Shown here one piece after another: positions 1 to 5,105 of a stretch of 5,105 bases of DNA. Where the stretch lies: NCBI GenBank assembly GCA_034439915.1, contig JAWXBI010000168.1, positions 1 to 5,105 on the forward strand, written 5' to 3'. Source of the DNA: JADJLQ01 sp034439915 (GTDB lineage: Bacteria; Bacteroidota; Bacteroidia; Chitinophagales; Saprospiraceae). Under the pieces are notes generated by a model. The model saw nothing but the letters and a program-made list of their open reading frames with translations, was not told the DNA's origin and ran no database searches. The stretch's first letter is position 1. Each line of letters starts with the position of its first letter. Both the position numbers and the translations under genes were made by a program.

Positions 1-645
1 CGTCCGAGGGCTGCTTATGCCGCTATGGTTTCCCGATTGGATCAGGAAGTAGGAATTATCCTGGATGAAGTTAAAAAATCCGGTCAGGAGAAAAATACCT
101 TGATCTTATTTATGAGTGATAATGGGGCTACTATTCCTGGCATCGGAGGAGCAGACACCCGGTTTTTTAACAGTAATTCCAATTTAAGAGGGTATAAAAC
201 AGAGCTGTATGATGGGGCTATCCGTGTGCCTTGCCTGGCATCCTGGCCCGGTAAAATTAAACGAGGGACCGTAAATCATTCCGTCATTGCTGCCTGGGAT
301 TGGTTGCCTACCCTTGCTGAAATAACGTCATCGAATCCCGGCCGGTCTGATCTGGATGGTATTTCTCTGGCCCCAGCACTATTTGAGAATAAATTATTGA
401 CCCCGGACCGCTATTTGTATTGGGAATATGCCTCAGCAGGAGGTATCCGTGCGATACGGAAAGGGGATTGGAAATTACTCTGGTTTACCAAAACCAGGGA
501 AGGGCAATTGTACAATTTAAAAACAGATATCGGGGAAACGAATAATGTAATTTCGGAACAGCCTGAAATAACTAAACAACTTCTGGCATTAATGAAATCA
601 GCCCATTCTACTTCAAGAATCATGGCATGGAACAAATATGAATAA
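1..645 (+). CDS. Sulfatase (arylsulfatase A-like), C-terminal part, 5' end outside window
   Basis: The reading frame is open from base 1, and eight codons (RPRAAYAA) precede the first Met at 25, so this is the 3' part of a longer gene rather than a gene starting at 25. About 214 residues are visible; whole enzymes of this family usually have some 450-550. Visible family hallmarks are the YAAMVSRLDQEVG helix, the metal-binding DNG at 118-126, an active-site-type lysine at 196-198 followed by LYDGAIRVPCLASWPGKI, the WDWLPTLAEI segment, and the C-terminal GDWKLL and GQLYNLKTDIGETNNV strands. The catalytic C/S-x-P-x-R motif, which carries the formylglycine, and any signal peptide lie upstream and cannot be judged. 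Family members hydrolyse sulfate esters, usually of polysaccharides and usually in the periplasm or at the cell surface; the substrate here is unknown. The stop overlaps the next gene by 8 bases, suggesting one operon. Family assignment is firm; substrate is not inferable. Confidence 0.93.
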   Translation, partial: RPRAAYAAMVSRLDQEVGIILDEVKKSGQEKNTLILFMSDNGATIPGIGGADTRFFNSNSNLRGYKTELYDGAIRVPCLASWPGKIKRGTVNHSVIAAWDWLPTLAEITSSNPGRSDLDGISLAPALFENKLLTPDRYLYWEYASAGGIRAIRKGDWKLLWFTKTREGQLYNLKTDIGETNNVISEQPEITKQLLALMKSAHSTSRIMAWNKYE

Positions 646-1264
646 AGCCGTTGTCAAAATACCCCCATCCTTTTATAGAAATATGGATGTCGTGGCGATT
701 TGCCGCTCCCTGATTGGCAAAGTCCTGGTAACGCATATGGAAGGGATTAAAACATCCGGAATCATCGTAGAAGCAGAGGCTTACCGCGGCCCGGATGACA
801 GGGCATGCCATGCTTTTGCCAACCGCAGGACGCCCCGGACGGAAGTTATGTATAATGCCGGCGGAGTGGCTTATATCTATATCTGTTATGGTATCCATCA
901 TTTATTTAATGTAGTGACCGGACCCAGGGACCATGCGCATGCGGTATTGATTCGGGCATTGGAACCTGTTGATGGAATGGAGACCATGATGGAGCGGAGG
1001 CAGCTATTTAAACCGGGAGACCCAAGACTGACCCGGGGGCCTGGTGCTTTATCCGTTGCCCTCGGTCTGACCTCTTCTTTTTCGGGCCATAGTTTGATCG
1101 ACCCCCAATCCCGGATCTATATCGAAGACAGGAACATAAATTTTCCTCATGATCAAATCGCTGCAGGAACCCGGATAGGGGTGGAGAGCGCAGGTGAAAG
1201 CGCCCTCTGGCCCTGGCGATTTTATGTCAGAAACCACCCCAATGTAAGCGCCAAACGAACATGA
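638..1264 (+). CDS. mpg: DNA-3-methyladenine glycosylase, AAG/MPG family
   Basis: The 208-residue product matches the full length of the alkyladenine DNA glycosylase family, which excises alkylated purines such as 3-methyladenine and hypoxanthine in base excision repair in the cytoplasm. Aligning by eye to human AAG, the key residues are present: catalytic Glu47 (human E125) in EAEAY, Tyr49, His58 (H136), Tyr81 and Tyr84 (Y159 and the intercalating Y162) in YIYICYG, Asn91 (N169) and Arg106 (R182) in LIRALEP. GPGALSVALGLT (residues 134-145) and RIGVESAGE (179-187) are also typical. The start at 638 is preferred because residues 8-30 (KIPPSFYRN to LIGKVL) match the usual family N-terminus. It overlaps the sulfatase stop by 8 bases, there is no clear ribosome binding site, and its TGA overlaps the next ATG (ATGA), so translation is probably coupled on both sides. 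Nothing looks missing or broken. Confidence 0.96.
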   Translation: MNKAVVKIPPSFYRNMDVVAICRSLIGKVLVTHMEGIKTSGIIVEAEAYRGPDDRACHAFANRRTPRTEVMYNAGGVAYIYICYGIHHLFNVVTGPRDHAHAVLIRALEPVDGMETMMERRQLFKPGDPRLTRGPGALSVALGLTSSFSGHSLIDPQSRIYIEDRNINFPHDQIAAGTRIGVESAGESALWPWRFYVRNHPNVSAKRT

Positions 1265-1683
1265 ACACGCTCTCTTCATTAAGTAAGATGTATTTGATCA
1301 CTGCGGGATGTTGTGTGTTGATAGGGGCATATCTTTTTTTTATCAACGGCGCTGAACTGGGATCACCCGGCCAATCCTGTTATTTCGTTTACCTATTTGG
1401 TATTCCCTGTGCGGTCTGCGGGGGAAATCACGCCATTCAGGAAATGATGCGGGGAAGATGGTTTTCGGCTTTTCAGTTTAACCCATTGGCGTTTCTGATT
1501 ATATGCCTGACTTTATTAATCAGTTTAATATTGACTTATGATTTTTTCTTTAAAAAAACAATCTGGCTGAAGTTTTTTTCCCGGGGCCAATCTATACTAA
1601 GGGAAAAGAAGTTTAGTTACAGCCTTGCTCTACTCCTGATTATCCATTGGTTTTTTAACGCTATAAAATATATGAAAGGATGA
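1261..1683 (+). CDS. DUF2752 family membrane protein with a variant cysteine motif
   Basis: A 140-residue hydrophobic protein. Three membrane segments are visible, at about residues 9-28, 75-95 and 118-136. Between the first two lies the DUF2752 signature region: Cys40, then GIPCAVCGGNHAI (residues 48-59, with Cys50 and Cys53), then a short amphipathic stretch and FNPLAFL (73-79). The C-terminal HWFFNAIKY resembles the family's usual W-x-x-R-N ending. The function of the family is not established. The usual form is close to CPxCGxTRA; here Pro is Ala, Thr is Asn and Arg is His, which is a noticeable departure. The start at 1261 is the ATG of an ATGA overlap with the glycosylase stop. The TGA at 1681-1683 overlaps the next ATG in the same way, placing it firmly inside the operon. 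Family call by motif and topology; the role is unknown. Confidence 0.82.
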   Translation: MNTLSSLSKMYLITAGCCVLIGAYLFFINGAELGSPGQSCYFVYLFGIPCAVCGGNHAIQEMMRGRWFSAFQFNPLAFLIICLTLLISLILTYDFFFKKTIWLKFFSRGQSILREKKFSYSLALLLIIHWFFNAIKYMKG

Positions 1684-2072
1684 AAACCGTTTATTTATAT
1701 CTGGGCACGTTGATGATTTATGTCCTGTTGGATTTATTATTTATCAATTTATTTGCCAAATCGTTTATTCAAAGACAGGTGGGCAGTTTGTTGGCGGTGA
1801 AGCCGAATTGGATAGCCGGATTGATCTTTTATTTCATTTTTTCCGCAGGAATTTTACATTTCGCGGTCATGCCTTCATTGAGTTTAAAAGCTGCGCTTTG
1901 GAACGGGGCTTTCCTGGGTTTATTGTGTTATGCAACGTATGAATTGGTCAATAAAGCCTTATTGACCGGATGGCCCTGGGCTTTGGTCCTTGTCGATTTG
2001 ATTTGGGGCGTCGTCGTGGGGTCTTTGACAGCCGGATTGAGTTGGTATATTCGCAACCAGTGGATCAACTGA
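1680..2072 (+). CDS. DUF2177 family integral membrane protein
   Basis: A 130-residue protein with four membrane segments at about residues 5-25, 44-64, 70-90 and 98-120. It shows the DUF2177 pattern: an N-terminal D-L-L-F-I motif (Asp18), PNWIAGLIFYFIF (42-54), a GAFLGLLCYATYELVN stretch (76-91, with Tyr84, Tyr87 and Asn91), GWP (97-99) and VDLIWG (105-110, with Asp106 and Trp109). The family is an uncharacterised inner-membrane group, so no reaction or partner can be stated. The start is the ATG at 1680, sharing ATGA with the previous stop. A GAAAGG directly abuts the ATG, which is too close for a normal ribosome binding site, so coupling to upstream translation is the more likely mode. It is the last gene of the operon; a promoter for the next gene begins 10 bases after its stop. 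Confidence 0.85.
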   Translation: MKTVYLYLGTLMIYVLLDLLFINLFAKSFIQRQVGSLLAVKPNWIAGLIFYFIFSAGILHFAVMPSLSLKAALWNGAFLGLLCYATYELVNKALLTGWPWALVLVDLIWGVVVGSLTAGLSWYIRNQWIN

Positions 2073-2082
2073 GAAAAATAAT

Positions 2083-2114
2083 TTTGACAAATAAACCATG
2101 GCATTCGATCTTTG
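2083..2114 (+). promoter_or_regulatory. Bacteroidota-type promoter for the histidine kinase
   Basis: TTTG (2083-2086, part of TTTTGAC) is followed after 20 bases by GATCTTTG (2107-2114). This fits the Bacteroidota primary sigma factor pattern of a -33 TTTG and a -7 TAnnTTTG, with one mismatch (G for the first T). Transcription would be expected to start near 2118-2121, giving a leader of about 27 bases before the kinase ATG at 2147. It separates the kinase from the upstream overlapping gene chain. Inferred from pattern and spacing only. Confidence 0.6.
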
Positions 2115-2127
2115 CGTTAATAAAGGT

Positions 2128-2141
2128 GTAGCTCCGGCTGC
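2128..2141 (+). promoter_or_regulatory. Small 5' leader hairpin with UNCG-type tetraloop
   Basis: GTAGC (2128-2132) pairs with GCTGC (2137-2141) to form a 5-base-pair stem with one G-U pair. It closes a TCCG loop through a C-G pair, i.e. the stable cUNCGg tetraloop class. It lies 5 bases before the kinase ATG. An AAAGG (2122-2126) sits just upstream, 20 bases from the ATG in linear distance but about 6 bases if the hairpin is skipped. The stem is visible; any effect on translation is inference. Confidence 0.4.
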
Positions 2142-2146
2142 CTAAC

Positions 2147-3298
2147 ATGATAGTGATCAGTAAAGAATCCCGCTGGAAATACTATGTGGCTTTTGCAGGA
2201 ATACTGGTCATGAGCCTCTCCATGATTTATGTCAGTTACCTCGCTAAACAACTGGAAGTGGGTGAGCGCAGCAGTGTGGAGCTATATGTCAAAGCACAGG
2301 AAGCCCTGGCTAAAACCGGTAATGACATCAATAAAGATGTCACCTTTGAATCCCAGGCGATAGAAGCTAACAAAACGCCCATCATTGCAACCGATGAAAA
2401 TGACCAGGTCACCTGGGGCCGCAATTATGGTCCATTAAAGGATGAAGACAAGGCTTTTTTATCCCGGCGCCTGGTCAAACTGAAAAAACAAGGAATACAA
2501 CCCATCAAATCCGAATTAAACAATGTCTATTTTGAAAATTCACGGGTGTTGCGCTGGTTAAAATTGTTTCCCTATATCCAGTTGATGCTGTTGTTGGGTT
2601 TCCTGATGATTGGATTGATTGGTGTGAGTGCAAGTCAGAAGGAGCAACAAAACAGAGTGTGGGTAGGTATGGCCAAAGAGACCGCACATCAACTGGGTAC
2701 GCCGATTGGTGCGATCGTAGCCTGGGTAGAAAACTTAAAACTTTTATCCTATAATGAGCCGGATAAAATGGAACTCCTCGATGAGTTGAGAAGTGATGTG
2801 ACCCGGCTGGAATTGATTGCAGAGCGGTTTTCAAAGATCGGATCCAAACCCAAGCTGGAAAAAATCAATCTCAATCAACAACTGGATCAATGTCGTGACT
2901 ATATGCAAAAACGCGCTTCCAAAAAAGTGAAATTTGATTTTCCTCCTGTCAATGGACAATCGCATTTTGCCATGATCAACCCTCCTTTATTTGACTGGGT
3001 AATGGAAAACCTCATGCGAAATTCACTGGATGCCATGGATGGCACCGGCACGATAAAGGCGGAGATCTATAAAGAAAATGAGTACCTGTGTATCGATCTT
3101 TCGGACACCGGTAAGGGTATGGCAGGCAATCAATACAAACAGGTGTTTGAACCCGGATACACCACTAAAAAAAGAGGTTGGGGACTGGGGCTTTCTTTAG
3201 CGAGACGGATTATTGAAAATTACCACCGGGGTAAAATTTTTGTAAAAAAATCAGTGATCGGATCCGGGACTACGTTTTCCGTAAAATTACCGGTATAA
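2147..3298 (+). CDS. Two-transmembrane sensor histidine kinase
   Basis: A 383-residue inner-membrane sensor kinase. A short cytoplasmic N-terminus precedes membrane helix 1 (about 12-33). An extracytoplasmic segment of roughly 105 residues follows (34-138, containing PIIATDENDQVTWGRN), then helix 2 (about 141-161). The dimerisation/phosphoacceptor region has ETAHQLGTP with His181. The ATPase domain has an N box (ENLMRNSLDAMDG, Asn288 and Asn292), a G1 box DTGKGM (320-325), an F box (VFEPGYTTKKRG, 333-344) and a G2 box GWGLGLS (344-350), ending in SGTTFSVKLPV. All catalytic elements are intact, so it should autophosphorylate on His181 and pass phosphate to an unseen regulator. The wording of the H and G2 boxes is typical of Bacteroidota. 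It has its own promoter and a convergent neighbour on the far side, and there is no receiver domain in the protein or the window, so it appears monocistronic and orphan. The signal sensed cannot be deduced. Confidence 0.95.
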   Translation: MIVISKESRWKYYVAFAGILVMSLSMIYVSYLAKQLEVGERSSVELYVKAQEALAKTGNDINKDVTFESQAIEANKTPIIATDENDQVTWGRNYGPLKDEDKAFLSRRLVKLKKQGIQPIKSELNNVYFENSRVLRWLKLFPYIQLMLLLGFLMIGLIGVSASQKEQQNRVWVGMAKETAHQLGTPIGAIVAWVENLKLLSYNEPDKMELLDELRSDVTRLELIAERFSKIGSKPKLEKINLNQQLDQCRDYMQKRASKKVKFDFPPVNGQSHFAMINPPLFDWVMENLMRNSLDAMDGTGTIKAEIYKENEYLCIDLSDTGKGMAGNQYKQVFEPGYTTKKRGWGLGLSLARRIIENYHRGKIFVKKSVIGSGTTFSVKLPV

Positions 3299-3299
3299 C

Positions 3300-3710
3300 T
3301 CAGGCACACAAGACGTAGGCCTGCTCAAGCCATTTAATCAGTTGCTGGTCAATTTCGTCCAGGTGGGCCAGGTGGATCACATGGATTACACGATGATCAG
3401 ACATCCGCATGGTCTTTTCTATTTTGGAATGGTTCATTTCTTTATGGAGTGAAAACTCAATCATCAAATGGTCTTTCCGGGCCTTAATAGCGACAAAAGT
3501 AGACCGCTTCTTAAGATAGATGGCTGATTTGATCACCTGCAGTTGTGTCGGCCCTATAGATTCCAGGATCTCTATCAACCGGGTGTAAATTTCCCTGATG
3601 TAAGGTTGTTTATTCACAAAGTGATCTTCCAGGGATCTTGTATCACAGGAATGGTATTGATTGGCATTCCTGAAAAAGCGCTGACATTTCGGACAGGTCC
3701 ACGTCGTCAT
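3300..3710 (-). CDS. DUF5655 domain protein with N-terminal zinc-binding motif
   Basis: A 136-residue soluble protein with no signal peptide. The N-terminus WTCPKCQRFFRNANQYHSC supplies Cys6, Cys9, His20 and Cys22, a likely zinc-binding knuckle. Residues from about 28 to 134 match the DUF5655 pattern: a helix (PYIREIYTRLIEILESIGP), then KSAIYLKKRSTFVAIKARKDHLMIEFSL (61-88), a variable strand, VIHVIHLAHLDEIDQQLIKWLEQAY, and the end. The family is uncharacterised; a nucleic-acid or ligand-binding role would be guesswork. The ATG lies one base after the amidohydrolase stop (TAA-A-ATG), so the gene is the second member of a leftward operon and is probably translated by reinitiation. Its own stop is one base from the kinase stop on the opposite strand. 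Confidence 0.8.
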   Translation of the reverse strand: MTTWTCPKCQRFFRNANQYHSCDTRSLEDHFVNKQPYIREIYTRLIEILESIGPTQLQVIKSAIYLKKRSTFVAIKARKDHLMIEFSLHKEMNHSKIEKTMRMSDHRVIHVIHLAHLDEIDQQLIKWLEQAYVLCA

Positions 3711-3711
3711 T

Positions 3712-5040
3712 TTATTTATACTGCTTGCCTTTTTTAAAAATCATTTTGACGTCCTGTAATAAAGCAATATGCCTTAATACATCGCCTTTCACGGCGATGA
3801 TATCTGCATATTTACCTTCGCTTATAGTCCCGAAATCCTTATCCACCTTCATGGCTACCGAAGGCCAATAGGTGGCTGCACGAATGGCATACATCGGATC
3901 AAGACCCAGTTTATTGACCCATACATCCAACTCATTCCAGGTGCTCTGGCTGTGGAACTTCATCGGAATACCACTGTCGGTGCCAATCAGGAGTACGACG
4001 CCGGATTCTTTCAGTTGTTTTATTTTGGTTTCTAAGGTGGGTTTGCGGATTGGATTGAGTTGAAAATAAGATAAGCGTCCCGGATAACGAATGGATTGTT
4101 TAATATCGGCTATGATAGAATCTGGTAGGCCGCGGTACCATGAAGTATTGTCCAGGGCTTCCGGATTGTCCCTCATATATTCATAATTGTACAGACCTTC
4201 AATGGTTGGAGTCCAGAACATGGGGCCAAGGGCCATCTGGGCAGTGCGTTCCCGGAGGAGCTCAATGATGTCATCCGGGTATGCCGGAGCAGAAGCTAAA
4301 CCAGTGTGTTCAAAACAGTCGACACCGGCTTTTAATCCCCTTCGTATTTCTTCAGGCCGGTGGGAATGTGCAACTACCGGCAATTTATTTTTATGGGCTT
4401 CATCCACTATGGCCATTACTTCATCCATAGTCATCAGGTCCTGATCAATCAATTTAATGCAATCTACTCCGGCCTTTGCCAATTGTTGAACTTTGGCCCT
4501 GGCATCTGCAGTACCTTTTATTCCCCACCTGAATTGATCGGTTCCCGGATAAGGCTCATGTTGTAAAAAAGGGCCGGACATATACATCGTCGGGCCAGGT
4601 ATTTTACCATTATTTATACGATCTCGGACATCCAGGCTTTGTTCTAATGGACCACCCAGGTCTCGTGCGCTGGTCACCCCGGCCATCAGCAGTTGATGGG
4701 CTGAAGCCGGCATGATTACGTCTTTGGCCAGAGGAAGATATTTTTTATCCCAATGGGCATAATCGCTGTGTCCATTGATCATCAGATGTACATGCATATC
4801 CCATAATCCGGGCAAGATGCTCATCCCCTCAGTACTTACAATATATGCTCCTGCAGGTATGGAAAGGTTTCCCTGGTGACCGACTGCTTTGATTCGTTCA
4901 CCTTCTATCAATATTACACTGTTGTATATTGGACGGCCGCCAAACCCGTCGATCAGGGTACCGCCGACGAGCGCGGTGAGATTGTTTTGGGCTGAAAGAA
5001 TAGTAAATCCTCCAAAAAGGAAATATAGAATAAAGTGCAT
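3712..5040 (-). CDS. Exported metal-dependent amidohydrolase (imidazolonepropionase/prolidase-like)
   Basis: A 442-residue enzyme of the amidohydrolase superfamily, in the group of imidazolonepropionase-like and prolidase-like hydrolases (COG1228 type). The N-terminus MHFILYFLFGGFTILSA is a probable signal peptide with cleavage near Ala17-Gln18, so the enzyme likely acts in the periplasm. Next come the beta-sandwich strands (ALVGGTLIDG, about 23-32) and LPGLWDMHVHL with metal ligands His83 and His85. The bridging lysine (Lys196 in DCIKLID), His225 in VVAHSH, His245 in CFEHTG and the catalytic Asp355 in IGTDSG are all present. The C-terminal GTISEGKYADIIAVKGD (404-420) is the usual return to the sandwich. 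It should hydrolyse a C-N bond, perhaps in a dipeptide or cyclic amide; the true substrate is unknown. The start at 5040 is the only candidate: upstream in frame there is a stop at 5061-5059 and no other start codon. It is the first gene of the leftward operon with the DUF5655 protein. Confidence 0.93.
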   Translation of the reverse strand: MHFILYFLFGGFTILSAQNNLTALVGGTLIDGFGGRPIYNSVILIEGERIKAVGHQGNLSIPAGAYIVSTEGMSILPGLWDMHVHLMINGHSDYAHWDKKYLPLAKDVIMPASAHQLLMAGVTSARDLGGPLEQSLDVRDRINNGKIPGPTMYMSGPFLQHEPYPGTDQFRWGIKGTADARAKVQQLAKAGVDCIKLIDQDLMTMDEVMAIVDEAHKNKLPVVAHSHRPEEIRRGLKAGVDCFEHTGLASAPAYPDDIIELLRERTAQMALGPMFWTPTIEGLYNYEYMRDNPEALDNTSWYRGLPDSIIADIKQSIRYPGRLSYFQLNPIRKPTLETKIKQLKESGVVLLIGTDSGIPMKFHSQSTWNELDVWVNKLGLDPMYAIRAATYWPSVAMKVDKDFGTISEGKYADIIAVKGDVLRHIALLQDVKMIFKKGKQYK

Positions 5041-5059
5041 TTTTAAAAATTGGTTCTGT

Positions 5060-5091
5060 TAAAGATCGAAAAAAATTGCCTGATTGACAAA
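5060..5091 (-). promoter_or_regulatory. Bacteroidota-type promoter for the amidohydrolase operon
   Basis: On the minus strand TTTG (5091-5088) is followed after 20 bases by GATCTTTA (5067-5060), close to the TTTG / TAnnTTTG pattern with two mismatches in the -7 box. Transcription would begin near 5053-5056, leaving a leader of only about 13-16 bases before the ATG at 5040. The leader is A/T-rich with no Shine-Dalgarno sequence, as is common in this phylum. Spacing and box match the kinase promoter at 2083-2114, which strengthens both calls. Confidence 0.5.
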
Positions 5092-5105
5092 TGTACCATA
5101 GAGAG

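Noticed and set aside
25..27. ATG at 25 as the start of the sulfatase gene
   Set aside because: The frame stays open to base 1 and the residues before this Met match the conserved sulfatase helix, so the gene begins upstream of the window.
620..901. Minus-strand open frame opposite the glycosylase gene
   Set aside because: It lies fully opposite a gene with all catalytic residues conserved, and its translation resembles no family; it is a shadow frame.
2059..2086. CAGT-ACTG inverted repeat followed by an A/T-rich stretch after the DUF2177 gene, as a terminator
   Set aside because: A 4-base-pair stem is too weak, and the following sequence is A-rich rather than a T-run.
2505..2834. Minus-strand open frame of 109 codons opposite the kinase gene
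   Set aside because: Antisense to the helix 2 and phosphoacceptor region of an intact kinase, with no recognisable domain or start context.
3244..3250. Run of seven A in the kinase gene, in the A-AAA-AAA phase of a -1 slippery site
   Set aside because: The shifted frame ends at a stop at 3316 and would only replace the last 16 or so residues; there is no evident downstream pseudoknot, and the zero frame gives the normal family ending.
2836..3265. GATCGGATCC occurring twice (2836-2845 and 3256-3265)
   Set aside because: Both copies encode Ile-Gly-Ser in the kinase reading frame; this is coincidental codon use rather than a repeat element.
3301..3323. CAGGC / GCCTG inverted repeat just past the convergent stops, as a terminator
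   Set aside because: Only 5 base pairs with a 13-base loop and no T-tract on either strand.

Overview
This 5.1 kb window is almost fully coding and looks like a chromosomal segment of a Bacteroidota bacterium. Three things point there. Both clear promoters have the Bacteroidota-type layout: a TTTG element, a 20-base spacer, then a box close to TAnnTTTG. Start codons are mostly without Shine-Dalgarno sequences. The histidine kinase carries the ETAHQLGTP / TTKKRGWGLGLS wording typical of that phylum. Base composition is moderate and looks even across the genes, with no visible sign of recent transfer. No tRNA, rRNA, CRISPR array, insertion sequence or attachment site was seen.

Left part (1-2072, + strand): a tightly packed operon. 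It holds the C-terminal part of a secreted-type sulfatase (its start and active-site cysteine/serine motif lie outside the window), a complete alkyladenine DNA glycosylase (AAG/MPG family), a DUF2752 membrane protein and a DUF2177 membrane protein. Each gene overlaps the next, by 8, 4 and 4 bases, so they are very probably co-translated although they have no obvious shared function.

Middle (2073-3298, + strand): a 74-base gap carries a promoter and a small hairpin with a UNCG-type tetraloop. These lead into a two-transmembrane sensor histidine kinase with all catalytic boxes. No response regulator gene is present nearby, so the kinase appears to be an orphan transcribed on its own.

Right part (3300-5040, - strand): a second operon read leftward from its own promoter at the right edge. 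An exported, metal-dependent amidohydrolase (imidazolonepropionase/prolidase-like) comes first. One base after its stop follows a small DUF5655 protein with an N-terminal zinc-binding motif. This operon converges on the kinase gene with a single base between the two stop codons and no recognisable terminator.

I found no strong evidence for a new multi-gene system. The observations most worth checking are the hairpin leader of the kinase, the altered cysteine motif in the DUF2752 protein, and the overlap-coupled mix of sulfatase, DNA repair and membrane genes.
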